DNA of 64,000 nt from Rhynchopus sp. YZ270_cl-10 (GCA_964035575.1 OZ037905.1:707001-771000), one strand, 5' to 3'; numbered from the stretch's first letter, positions 33,647-44,234 are shown. Notes: generated by a model not told the origin, from the sequence alone. A program made the numbers and translations.

Positions 33647-33863
33647 CAGTGATGGCAGGATACGGTAGGATACGGTCGTATCCCAGGATTAGGGATACGG
33701 ATACGGATACAGTATCGCACGTATCCTGTATCCTGTATCCGCCTGTATCCTATATCCTTAACAATCCTTAACGTATCCTTACGTATCCCGTATCCGTATC
33801 CGCCGTATCCGTATCCGTATCCTCCCGTATCCTCGTATCCTGCCATCACTGCCCTAGGGGGGG
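33635..33863. mobile_element. MITE filled with GGATACG motifs
   Basis: The inverted ends are ~29 bp and perfect (CCCTAGGGCAGTGATGGCAG at the left). The interior is almost entirely GGATACG and CGTATCC in blocks of both orientations. Its left end overlaps the right end of the foldback element at 33030-33646. Confidence 0.85.
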
Positions 33864-33920
33864 GGGGGGGGGCAGATATTGGGGTCATGAGAAAATAAAG
33901 TAAAGAAAAGGCATTTTTTG

Positions 33921-33953
33921 ATGAACTTAAGCCTCTCGTACTTAGTCACCTTT
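33921..33953 (-). repeat. A-tailed hairpin repeat (short form)
   Basis: TGATGAACTTAAGCCTCTCG then TACTTAGTCACC. Confidence 0.55.
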
Positions 33954-34171
33954 TCCAAAAAGACAGTGAAACTAAAAAGGAGGGGGGTGTGCTGATCGCA
34001 TGGGAATTAGGGGAGGGGAAGGAGAGTCCGTCCACACACACGAAGCTGTGACAAGCAATCAGAGGTTCAAAAAAAAAGAAAAATAATTTCTTATTTTGAA
34101 AATTTTTTGGGATAGTTGCAGAGGAAGTGCCCCGCTGCAATGAAATTAAAAAAAAATAAATAAAAAACATT

Positions 34172-34212
34172 GTAAGACGAATGAGCCTCACTCTCACGCA
34201 CCTCCATCTTAT
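34172..34212 (-). repeat. A-tailed hairpin repeat (short form)
   Basis: TTGTAAGACGAATGAGCCTC then ACTCTCACGCACCTCCATCT. Confidence 0.5.
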
Positions 34213-34403
34213 AAAAAAATGGCCATATTTTTTTCTGTTGATGTGTGTACCTCCGTGTGTGGGGTTTGACACAAAAAAAAAATCAAATACTGATCGATAG
34301 TGGCCGATACTTTTGATCTTTTTTTTCATTTGTTCAAAACCGCCCTTGGTCCCCCTGTTATGTTTTTGAAAGATTTTATTTTCGCAGTTTTTTTTACTGT
34401 TGT

Positions 34404-34514
34404 TCATGGTTTACCTCTGATCTTAGCAGAACAAAACTTTTTTTTTACGACGACGACCCCAGGTCAGCTGGAAAAAGAAAAAAAACATTTTGTTCGTGCT
34501 ATGATCGTAAACCA
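34404..34514. mobile_element. Small foldback element
   Basis: CATGGTTTAC on the left is inverted as GTAAACCATG on the right, with AGCAGAACAAAA and TTTTGTTCGTGCT inside. Confidence 0.6.
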
Positions 34515-34659
34515 TGGTCTTTAGTCATTTTATTTTGTTATTTCCTTTTTTCGTTCTGTGTTTTATTTTCAGCATTTTTTTCTTTCAAAATCAGTTGTGT
34601 TGCTGGATGACATACACAATCTTAGGGGGCTCGCTCAAAAGAGATTTTTTTTTTTTTTT

Positions 34660-34702
34660 TTTGCAAGAATGAATGCACCTCACTGGGCACACCTCTATTT
34701 TG
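34660..34702 (-). repeat. A-tailed hairpin repeat (short form)
   Basis: A run of T, GCAAGAATGAATGCACCTCA, then CTGGGCACACCTC. Confidence 0.5.
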
Positions 34703-34903
34703 CAAATAGCGTTATTTGCGATGGTATTTTTGATGCCAGGAGAGCGGGGTTTTTTAGCTAAAAAAAGCCCACCGCCATAGTAACAGGCATGAACCCAACG
34801 CATGTATTTTCTAAAAGGTTTTCGCTGTACAAATAAATATAAAAAAATAGCGAAAAACGTGCACCACACACTTCTGAGACGATATGGCTCTTTCACTGGG
34901 GGA

Positions 34904-35004
34904 CAGTGTTGGTTTGGTACAGTATCCTAAAAGAGTTTAGTACAGTTTTGTACAGGTTTAATCCACCTGTTTTAAACACCCTTGTACTAAACCTGCCAAC
35001 ACTG
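34904..35004. mobile_element. 101-bp MITE with CAGTGTTGG ends
   Basis: CAGTGTTGG and CCAACACTG are perfect outer ends. GGTACAG/TGTAC and GTTTAGTAC copies lie inside. No clear target duplication. Confidence 0.65.
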
Positions 35005-35567
35005 GGGAGGGGATGGGGGGGAAAACCGAATTGTAACAACGATGATTTCCTCAAAAGAACATCCTCAAGGCAAATGTGATGTACCCTGAAAACCGAGGCA
35101 ACAAAAAAAAACAAAACCAAAGAAAGTTGACTTGAAATACCAAGCCCTCTCTAGTGTACCTATAGAAAGAAATAGGATGTCACTTGGACAAAAAAAGAAA
35201 AGAAAAGCAACGTGAGCGTATGCCTCACATACACTCATCACTTGTACAAAAAACAAACAAAAACAAAAACAAAAAAAACATACACAATACGAAAGCTATG
35301 AGCAAGGGGAGAGAGAGGGACCGAAACAGGGTTCGGAAAACACTGAAGAACAACTTCCTCCCTGTCCCAATGGGAGATGGGAGGGGGTGGGGTGGATGGA
35401 TAAAAAAGCCCCCCCCTCCCCTCTTTCCCACCTCTCCTCCACGCTCCTTAATACTCTGAGCAAACAGAACTGAACGAACAAGACAAAAAAAAAAAAAAAA
35501 CACTTGATGAATATGCTTTCTGCACACAGCATCTAAAAAAAAAAAAATCAAAAAAAAAGGGGTATGT

Positions 35568-35600
35568 ACGATAAACCTAAGCCACACAGTGCTTAGTTAT
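35568..35600 (-). repeat. A-tailed hairpin repeat (short form)
   Basis: ACGATAAACCTAAGCCACAC then AGTGCTTAGTTATC. Confidence 0.45.
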
Positions 35601-35679
35601 CAAAAAAGAAAGAAGGCAGAATATGGGAGTGTCTTTTTCCCCCGAAGACCGCACGATAGGCCTTTCAAAAGTAACGTTG

Positions 35680-35712
35680 GTGGTGACAAACGCAGGGACG
35701 CAGGCACTTGCA
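35680..35712 (-). repeat. Family A repeat fragment
   Basis: GACAAACGCAGGGACGCAGG then CACTTGC. Confidence 0.45.
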
Positions 35713-35884
35713 GGCATCTCCTTAAAAAGACGGGCAATTTTGTTGTGCGGAAGACCGGTGCAGAAAGAAGGGGCAGAAGTCGGGTAACATATAGAATCCA
35801 ATCCCCACCTGCCTCACTCTGCCCAGACACCTATATAAAGGAAAATACTATAAACAATGGCCTCGCACATAGAATGAGAACATT

Positions 35885-35945
35885 TTTTTTTTTTTTTGAA
35901 AACTTGATTGTATTAGTCTGAGGATGCACTCCACTATATCTTTTT
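35885..35945 (-). repeat. Family E repeat (GGATGCACTCCACTA)
   Basis: A T run, GAAAACTTGATTGTATTAGT, then CTGAGGATGCACTCCACTAT. Related copies are near 44235-44290, 57810-57875 and 63484-63515. Confidence 0.5.
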
Positions 35946-36254
35946 TTATACCAAGCTGTATATAAATCTCGCGTTTTACGCCACCTTTTTCACACAATAG
36001 ATAGGGGGGATGTAGGGCGCTAATGGCTTAAATTTCTGAGGTGTTTTGATTATTTTTTGTTCGTTCATTGTAGCACTACTCTACAAATTGGAGCAGTCTT
36101 TGGGGGGGTTTTTTCGAGGGGTTGAAGTAATTGGAATTCAGTTTGTTTATGTTTGGTTGTTGTGAAGTAAAAAAAGGGTGATAAGACTAAGGAGGCTAGC
36201 CACCTTTGCCTAGTCACAAAAAAGGGGAGTGGGATGTGGGGGTAAAAAATGTTT

Positions 36255-36290
36255 GTAAGATGAACCTAAGCCTCGTGCTTTACAAAAGGG
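36255..36290 (-). repeat. A-tailed hairpin repeat (short form)
   Basis: TTGTAAGATGAACCTAAGCC then TCGTGCTTTAC, close to the consensus. Confidence 0.6.
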
Positions 36291-36322
36291 GGGGTGGGGT
36301 GGGGGGTGGGGGTGTGTGTATA

Positions 36323-39300
36323 TCAGATGTCGGCAGCCTCAGGACTCCTTCTGAACTGAACTTCGCATCGGCAGCGGTTCACCAGCGTTGCTGTGGTCAG
36401 TGCCTTGACGACATTCTGTGAAAGGGGGTGGTTTTTGCTGTGTCGATAACCTAAGGACCCGCTTGGGGAACCTAGGGTCTGTACTCCTCAATGGTTTTTT
36501 TTTTTTCTTCAATGAGCACAGGGTATAAGCTTGGATTTTGGATTTTTTCCAGAATTAGGTTTTTTGAATTTTTTTTTTTTGGTGGGGTTATAGCAGGGTA
36601 TTATATAGCCCCCCTAGCCCCCACCAAAAAGGTGGTTTTGTGTGAGGCAGTCATTTTTTTCTGTGGGGGAAACGAAGCGAAAAATTTTCTCGGTATTTTG
36701 TGACCACGGCAAACCTACATCACCCCAACCCTGCGGAAAAGCCTCCCCTCCTCTGTGCAACCTTGGTAGCTTTCAGCCACTGGTGATCCGCAATCCGTAG
36801 TGGGTGTCAGCCTTATTGTCGGTAACCTCAATACATTTACAAGAAACGGTGGCCATGGCACCCAAAGGTTCCTGGCGAAGCCACGGTATGCAACATTTCT
36901 AAAATCGCGCTTTAAAATTGCACTATTTTACAGGCAAACAATGTCATGGGAAGGGTGAAAGCTTGCGCCGCAGGCGCACGGTACGCTACTTTTATTCTTT
37001 TCGCCACATCTTTTTTCTCACTCATAGTTGGGTTCAAGCTCCGTCCGTCAAATGGAGCTCAACGAACCCTTTTTTGCGGAGCAAAAAAGGAAAAATGGCG
37101 CCGCAGGCAAAAAAATTTTAAGGTACAGCCTGGATGGTGCGGTCAGCAACCCAGTTCCCAAGGGTACTGCGTACTCCCGTGGTTCAACCACGGTTCTTTC
37201 CCCCATATTCCCCCCCCCCCCCCCCCCGAAATCCAAATCCAAATCCAAATCCAAATCTATATTTTTTTTTTTCCCCCGAAAAATTTCAGAATTAGGTTTT
37301 TGAACCTAATTCTGAGTACCAAGCTAATACCCTGAATGAGCACTATTTTGATAATTTGACGCTCTCTTTTGACAATCACCCAAGCAAATCCGGGTTATGT
37401 ACTCTAATGTTGCCCGAAAAACGACTAGGACACATGCACAAACGGCATCTATTTAGTGCGGTCTGATACGAGACAACTGGTTCGACACCATTTTTCTTTT
37501 AAATTGCATACCTCAAGGATTGGCTCGCTTTCTGAGCTCTGTGCCATCTCTGAGAGAAGCGTCAGCGCTGCGCTGCCTTCTTCCGTTGCCTTGCCTTCTG
37601 AGAGGAAGATGAGGACGTTGCGGGTCCAGAGGTCGAGAGGGGAGCCGTTTTTATCGAGGTCGTCGTCTTCACCCCACATGCCGATGGCGGAGCGGAGCCG
37701 GGTGCAGAGAACCTCGTAGATCATGACAGAGATGCTTGCGGGCTGGAGGTACCAGGCATCGACGAGGCGCGAGGAGTTGCGGATCATGTCTTCGGATTGG
37801 TGGATGCTGCCGCTGCCTGTACAGTCCGCAAGGAGGGCGAACGTTCCAAGCACCAGGGCGTGCTCCGAGAGCGCGTAGGCAGTGCCCAAAGGAGCACCCT
37901 GCATGGTGGCAAACCTTGCCTTATGCGTCCCCACGTTCCCATGCAGCATGCTCCCTGTTGCAACACCTACCCGTAGGATATGCGCCGTCCCCTTCTCCAG
38001 CTGTGCCGCAAAGCTCATGCTTGCAACAACGTGGAGGCGGCAGGGCTTGGCTGCGTTCCAATGCGCAACCAGCTGGTCACCAGTCACACCACTGATGATG
38101 CCGTCTGTAGAGGAGGTAGCGTCGTGCGCTGCACGGACCATCAGATTGCAGGTGTCGAAGTTGGTCAGGTTGCTGCCTTCGATCTGTGGGGGTGGTTGGG
38201 ATGGGGATGGGGATGTGGTGCGTGGGGCATACCAATCGACAGACAGCAACCGTGACGCTGCTCCTCTGGGCTTGGAGGTCCGTCTTCAGGATTTTGTCCT
38301 TGCGTGGGCGGTTTCTGCGGTGGTCCGAAGACGCGTGGTCGCTGTTGACAGAGAGCATGTCTTGACGGTCGCTGGCGGCCATCTCCTTGAGGAGCCCCTG
38401 GTTTGTCTTCTCGTAGACATACGCAGGACAGTCTGTGGTCGAAAGGGTGAGCCGTTTGGTGAGACTCTTTGGAACCACCTGGAAGAGTTCGAAGCCGTCG
38501 CCGAGGCCTTTCAATTCGTGCACACCGCAGCTTCTGAACGCTGGGGCACCCAATTCGGAGATCCCACCTTTGATGCTGGCGAACATATCAGAGGTCATGC
38601 AGACCGCGCCTCCCAAGGCCTTTGCTTCCACGCGTGCAGCGCAGTTGACAGTGCTGCCGCGATAGTCGACTCTGTTGGTGATAGGGTTCGTTTCGGCGAT
38701 GGTAGGCCCAAAGTTCAGGCCGATGCGGACGACAAGCCCACCCTCAGGGAGTTTGAGCTCAGCAGGCCACTTTGCAGCCTTCAAGGAGGATTGGATATGC
38801 AGTGCTGCAGCAGCCCCCTCCATAGGGTTGGTGAAGGAGACCATGAAGGAGTCGCCAATCGTTTTGACCTCGTACCCGTTGTGCGCTTGGCAGGCCTCGC
38901 GGATGACGGTGTTGTGCAGTTCTAACGCTTCGTTCATGTGTTCGGCAGACTGCTTCCAGAGCATAGTGGAGGCCTGTATGTCGGTGAACATTATGGCAAC
39001 GTTGCCGGTGGGTGGTTCGATAAGCTTCACTTCAGAGTCGTTGAGGAGCGATGAGGGGACGTAGGCACGGTATTCAATCAGGTTGTCAACCATCTTCAAG
39101 AAGTACTTCTGCATTTGACGGGGCTCCCAGAGGTTGCTGTTCATGGTGATGTCGAGGTCGTCGAGGTCCATTTGCGCGACGTTGTGCATCGCTTTTTGAA
39201 CAGAACGCATCGAAGCGAAGATCATATGCACCATGACCGTTGCGAAGACACACACCACCACAGAGACACCTACCACAACACCGATCGTCACATCACGCTC

Positions 39301-40677
39301 GCCTCGGATGTCTCTGTTGATACGGTCTGTGTCGTCTGCGGTCTTCGTTCTGACCTGCGCAATGGTTTTGTCGATCATTGAATAAAGCGTAAAGTGGTCC
39401 AAACAGATGTGGAGGTACCAATCCAACCCGGGGCCAGGCGAGAAGCGGGTGGCCTGGAGGTAGAAGGTCTCTGGTGGGCCGTTAGGGTTGTCAATGTCGG
39501 TTGAGTTGATCACGACTGTCAACGAGCGTGCGGCCTCGGCATAGCGTGTCCTGTTGTTGTTCATGTACGTTGCGAGCTGGCGCACCCCTGGGTCCGGATC
39601 TTCCATTGCGAGAGCGGGGACGGTGATCTCCGAGGTTTGTCCCAGCGCGTTCGTTACGTTTTTAAGCTTGCCTGTGACACTCAGTTTCGCACTGCTGCCA
39701 ACGAGAACACCAACCTGGTCGTGCTCCTTCCAGTTGCTGTTCCCCAACACCCTCTCCCGCTCCGCAACCCACGACGAAGCGATCGTCGCAAAAATCCTAT
39801 TATTCGAATCCATCCCCTGCGAGGTTGCCGACACCGCCATCTGCCGCAGATAGTACTGCACGGCTGCCACTGTGATGTGCACGATGCCCTCGACACTACC
39901 TTGCACCCGCACTGCCACAGGATATCCCAACTGCCCACCACCGATATCACGATAATTCAAAAACTTCACACTCTCCCCTGCCGGCAGCAACCTCCTCGTC
40001 TCATCCAACTCCGGAACATAGGATACATCAAACGGGTATTGAGTCAACGGTGTTGACAGCACTCCGGTAAATTGATCGGCAGGCCCTGCGCTGAGCGTTG
40101 CAGTAGGTCCGTTAACGATGGTGGTCATGATAGCTCCTGAGGCACTACGTGCCATGTTGACGCCAGAATGCATGCTGTAGATCGAAATGGCAAGAATCGA
40201 TGAGTACACGGAGTGCTCTAGATACAGCGTGCCGAGACGGGAGACATCCAGCCATAGGTCTTCTCTGCTAGACAGAATATAGTTGTAGGCTGAAACCTCA
40301 TCGGTTACGTTGTTGTTCGCGACTGCCGCCACCGATCGGAGCCGTGAGGAAACGATAACAGCCTCCTCAAGAAACTGCTTCATCGGCTGCTGAATGAGCA
40401 CCACCGCAAATTGGATGAGGAATTTCGCGACCCCGTCCATCGATTGGTGACTCACATCGAAGATCCGCTCAATACTGTCTACGCAACCTTCGTTGGTATC
40501 ATCGATGGCTTCTTCATAAAATCGGCTGAATAAACTTCCGGTCAAAACTGCTCCAAGGATGACCGACAATGCACATAGCATAGCAATACATGCCTCCGCA
40601 GAAAGATACCGTCTCCACCAGGCCTCCTCCACTGCATCCGCCTGAGACGATGTTGTCTCGCATTCAACGTCGTTCAT
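36323..40677 (-). CDS. Receptor-type adenylyl/guanylyl cyclase with two cyclase domains
   Basis: Exons 40677-38233, 38183-37512 and 36415-36323 give 1,069 residues. After a cytosolic start, TM1 lies near 25-55. A ~390-residue extracellular region follows, then TM2 near 460-485 (VGVSVVVCVFATVMVHMIFA). The first catalytic domain starts at FTDIQAST with metal Asp D566, and the second metal Asp is D609 in KTIGDSFM. Its sequence is strongly kinetoplastid-like. A second class III fold follows (about 800-960), with GVTGDQLVAHW and LRVGVATGSMLHGNVGT, but it lacks the first metal Asp (VAVCRL). The pair could form a C1/C2 heterodimer on one chain. Whether the product is cAMP or cGMP is not certain. Intron 2 is unusually long (1,096 nt) and the last 30-residue exon is inferred. 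Confidence 0.88.
37206..37275. repeat. Poly-C, AAATCC repeat and poly-T in intron 2 of the cyclase gene
   Basis: A run of C, about five AAATCC units, then a run of T. No other content. Confidence 0.8.
37360..37432 (-). repeat. Family B repeat, diverged, in a cyclase intron
   Basis: GACAATCACCCAAGCAAATC, TGTACTCTAATGTTGCCCG and GACTAGG follow the order of the 145-bp repeat. Confidence 0.55.
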
Positions 40678-40900
40678 TTGATCGTTTATTTCAAAAAAAT
40701 TACTTCAAAAATCACAAGAAAGAAGAAGAGCACAACGTTCAATGAGGCGGAGGGGGGTAGGGGGAAGGGGGGGAGCGAACTACAAAAGAAGATGGTATGG
40801 TATATGGGGTCTCGAGAAAAAAAGAGAGAGAACGGTTAAAAGAGGAAAGAGTAGATTGGGGGTAGAGGTGGGGTAAAATATAGTACCACTGAAGAGGGGG

Positions 40901-41033
40901 GTGTTGGTGTTGGTGTTGGTGTTGGTGTTGGTGTTGGTGTTGGTGTTGGTGTTGGTGTTGGTGTTGGTGTTGGTGTTGGTGTTGGTGTTGGTGTTGGTGT
41001 TGGTGTTGGTGTTGGTGTTGGTGTTGGTGTTGG
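40901..41033. repeat. Minisatellite, 6-bp unit GTTGGT
   Basis: About 22 copies with no visible interruption, between the cyclase start and the next gene's 3' end. The long open frames over it on both strands are an effect of the 6-bp period. Confidence 0.95.
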
Positions 41034-41290
41034 GGAAGAAAGGGAGAAGGGAAAAGGGGATGAAGTTGGCTGACAATCAAAGAGACAAAATGGAGGGTGT
41101 ATTTTTATATTTTTATATTTTTCGAATGGAAAATTCAAATCGCAGCAAAAAAAACAAAAAACGTCTTTCGTTAAGAGCTTGCAAAGGTAGGAATACCTTT
41201 GCATCTCTGTACCTTTTTCTTTAGATCCCCTATGGCTTGCCTCCCTTTACCATATAACCCCCTCACTTTTTAATGAAAACAAAAAAAGAA

Positions 41291-42115
41291 TCAATCGACC
41301 TCAGGGTGCTGTGGAGGCTGCACATCAAAATCCGCCCTCTGCTCGTCTGAAGAAAACCCGTCTGCCGACATGTCGTCTTCCTCCTCATCTTCTTCTTCTT
41401 CTTCTTCGTCGCGTTCTGCTGCCGGTCCTTTCCCTTCTTCTTCTTCCTCCCCTTCGCCGTTTTGTCCAGAAAGGAAGTATTGCTGTATAGAGTAATCCGC
41501 TTCCGCGTCGGAGTCGAAGTCTTGTTCCAGGCTGTTGTCAAGGAGCTCCCCTCCAGCGAGGACGTGAATGTATTCGAGCTTGCGGTGCTTCAGCTCCGCC
41601 TGGCAGTTGTGCAGCTTTCTGGTGTACTTCCCAATCTCCCGGAGCAGTGCTCGCGCCTTGTGGTTTCCCTTCGCACGCTCCTCTTCGTATTCGATGCCCA
41701 CTCCGTTGCCCTGGACGTTTTGCATTTTCCGTTTCCGTATTGCGGCCTCCTTTTTTTGCGCAGTTTGCTGTTTTGTTCGTTCATTTGCTAACTCAGCTCT
41801 GTGCGCCGCACGGAGCTTTGTGCTATGTGTGGTCCCATGACCGGCATCTTGATATGAATACCGCACACGCGACCCATTAGAAGAACGGAGGGTAAAGGCA
41901 GAGGACGCTGAACTCCCAGCGACAGAGGGTGCGGGTGTAGGTGTGGGGGTAGGTGCCGCTGGTGTGCCTGAGGCTGGTGTAACCCCTACGCCCGGGCTGG
42001 ACCCTATCCCCCCTGACTTTTCGAAGAGAGACGGCAGCCGCCCGCCACCATAAACACCACGCACCTCAGTGAGCTTCTTCCCAATGTTAAAGCGCTTTTC
42101 GGGTTCGTGAGACAT
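41291..42115 (-). CDS. Unrecognised protein with acidic C-terminus
   Basis: A single exon of 274 residues. Residues 1-35 are basic (KRFNIGKKLTEVRG) and 40-70 are a Pro/Thr/Ala/Ser linker. A basic helical region with KKEAAIRKRK lies near 122-131, and a helix LLREIGKYTRKLHNCQAELK at about 158-177. The last ~75 residues are strongly acidic, with long Glu runs. This pattern is common in nuclear or RNA-linked proteins, but no domain was recognised. The pyrimidine tract and AG (42117-42116) touch the ATG, so the mature mRNA would have essentially no 5' leader of its own. Confidence 0.7.
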   Translation of the reverse strand: MSHEPEKRFNIGKKLTEVRGVYGGGRLPSLFEKSGGIGSSPGVGVTPASGTPAAPTPTPTPAPSVAGSSASSAFTLRSSNGSRVRYSYQDAGHGTTHSTKLRAAHRAELANERTKQQTAQKKEAAIRKRKMQNVQGNGVGIEYEEERAKGNHKARALLREIGKYTRKLHNCQAELKHRKLEYIHVLAGGELLDNSLEQDFDSDAEADYSIQQYFLSGQNGEGEEEEEGKGPAAERDEEEEEEDEEEDDMSADGFSSDEQRADFDVQPPQHPEVD

Positions 42116-42134
42116 CTGGAGAAGTTGATGGAAA

Positions 42135-42195
42135 TGGGAGGGGGGGTGAGGAGGAGGAAGAGGAAGAGGAGGAGGAGGAGGAGGAGGAGGAGGAT
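42135..42195. repeat. GAG/GGA-rich microsatellite
   Basis: Purine-rich GAGGA units upstream of the acidic protein's start. On the minus strand they form part of the pyrimidine-rich leader before the splice acceptor. Confidence 0.7.
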
Positions 42196-42435
42196 GAAAA
42201 CAAATTGCCGTTTTTTTTGAAGTTAGCAGCTGGATATTGTTTTTTTACAAATAGAATATTTTTTTTGAAGTTTTGAGAGCCTTTTCACTCTGTGTTGTCA
42301 AAAAAAAAAGGGGGGTGTGTTGGGCTTCAGTGGCTTTCAGGGTTTGTTCAGAATGGCTTCATTTTTGTTGAAAACAAAAATAGGTTGGAATATTGGCGGT
42401 GAAATAAAGGTGCCTTTTTTTAACACCGTTTTACC

Positions 42436-43650
42436 CCCCCCCCCCCCCCCCTAGGGGGGGGCAAAACCTTCAGGACGGGTGAGGCATTTTTGGAAAAAGT
42501 GGTTTTGTGAGCAAAAAACCTGTCAACACCCCTCATACCCCCCAGAAATGGGTCAGAAACACCCTGAGACCCGAAAATCCATGATTAGGGCACCTCAGAA
42601 TATGAAAAAATGCAAAAAAAATAGTGAAAAAGTGGCTTTTGACGGTTTTGGCCATGTTGGGTAAAATGGCCATTTTTTGAGAAAAAAATCAAAAAAACAG
42701 CAAAATTTCGACATCATGACAGCTGCTTGGGCACGAAACTACCCCAAAAATGTCCTGTGAGTCCATTCCGACCTGTTTTGGACACTTTAGGCACTTGTTT
42801 TGGTGTTTTTTTTGGTGTTTTGAGGTCAAAAAAGATCCCCTGACTATCCCCTGGCAGCCCTGGGCCGCGACTTGCGCCCTGCTTTTAGACCCACTCTGGG
42901 CCAAAAAATGGGCGAAAACCTCCGAAAAAGCACTCTGGGAGCCCAGATAGTTCCAAATTTCCACCGCACACCCTCAAAAACACCTCAAAAACATGTCAGA
43001 AAAACATTTTCAAAAACACACTTTTTCAAATAAGTCATTATGGAACCTGCCCAGATGAACTTTTTGAAAAAAGTGTGTTTTTGAAAATATTTTTCTGGCA
43101 TGTTTTTGAGGTGTTTGGGTGGGTTTCTGGTGGATATATGGAACTATCTGGGTCCCCGGAGTGCTTTTTCGAGGGTTTTCACCCATTTTTTGGCCCAGAG
43201 GGGGTCCAAAAGCAGGGCGCAAGTCGCGGCCCAGGGCTGCCAGGGGATAGTCAGGGGATCTTTTTTGACCTCAAAACACCAAAAAAACACCAAAAAAGGC
43301 GATAAATGTGTTCAAAACAGGTCGGAATGGACTCGCGGGACATTTTTGGGGCATATTTGTGCCCAGACAGGCCTAATGATGACAAATTTTTGCTTTTTTT
43401 TTTGAAATATTGGTCAAAAATGGCCATTTGACCAAAATGGCCCAAACGGCCAAAATGGTCTATTTTTGCTATTTTTTTCCATTTTTTTGTATCTCTGGGG
43501 TGTCTCACCTATAGAACACCCCCAAACCACACCCCAAAACCATCTCTGACCCGAAATTTTCGGTGGTTTGCGGGTACTTTGCACGTAAATCCAAAAAAAT
43601 CGAAATGCCTCAAAAAAATAGGGGTTTTGCCCCCACCTACCCCCCCCCCG
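42436..43650. mobile_element. 1.2-kb foldback element (long inverted repeat)
   Basis: Two arms of about 500-550 bases, roughly 42460-43010 and 43065-43640, are inverted copies with frequent mismatches. Shared blocks include GGCAGCCCTGGGCCGCGACT, GATCCCCTGACTATCCCC and CCATTCCGACCTGTTTTG. The outer ends carry GGGGGCAAAACC, and the left has a long C run meeting CCTAGGGGGGGG. Frames over both arms translate to related peptides only because the arms are copies; no known domain was seen. Confidence 0.8.
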
Positions 43651-44234
43651 GGCCCCCCCCCCGCTCTGGTTGGTTCCCTCTATTAGTTCGTTATGTTTCT
43701 ATAATTTTGTGTGAACAGTATTTTTTTTGCATTGTGTCTATAATATCTTTTCGTTCTCTAATCTGAAGCCACTATGAAAAAAAAACCCCCCAAGTACGCC
43801 CAAACTTAGACGCCAAGCTGTTTGTACTACTTTTTTTCTGCAGCGCTCCCCTCACATTCTGGGCCAAGACATAGTGAAAACTACTGTACCCCGAAGTGTA
43901 GGAGAGGGGAAGAGGGGAGGGTGTCAGATGACCCCCCCTCTTTTGCACACTTGAGTGAAGTCCACTCTGAAGGTGCTCCGCATTAAATAAGCACAATATG
44001 AAATGTGTTTTTGTGTACGTGAAAAAAATTAAACCCTCGAAAAACGGCAGCAAGCGCAACAGAAACCAAGCAAAAGCCCCCCCATCCTCGCCCCCCCACA
44101 CCCCGTCCCGTGTTGTGCGCACAAAAGGCAGTGGGGTCGTTAAACCATTGCAGCTGCCTTCATCCCTTGGAGCTTTCTGCTGGTGCCAACCCCTAAGCTG
44201 TCGATGGGGTTCTTATTACCTGTGAGTGTTTGTG

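Larger units (their letters stand above)
26053..36322. other. Gene-free stretch of about 10 kb rich in small repeats
   Basis: No gene was recognised on either strand. Open frames here are short, low in complexity and mostly made of homopolymer runs. The region holds many A-tailed hairpin repeats, several MITE and foldback elements and microsatellites, listed separately. An unrecognised non-coding RNA cannot be ruled out. Confidence 0.6.

Noticed and set aside
33562-33888. Gly-Tyr-rich open frame on the minus strand
   Set aside because: It is the GGATACG motif array of a MITE read as codons.
40739-41224. Long overlapping open frames of Thr-Asn, His-Gln and Leu-Val repeats
   Set aside because: They are the six-base minisatellite read in several frames on both strands, with no other coding sign.
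42689-43405. Similar peptides on opposite strands ending SKHQKKHQNK or SKHQKNTKK
   Set aside because: They come from the two arms of the 1.2-kb foldback element and match no domain.
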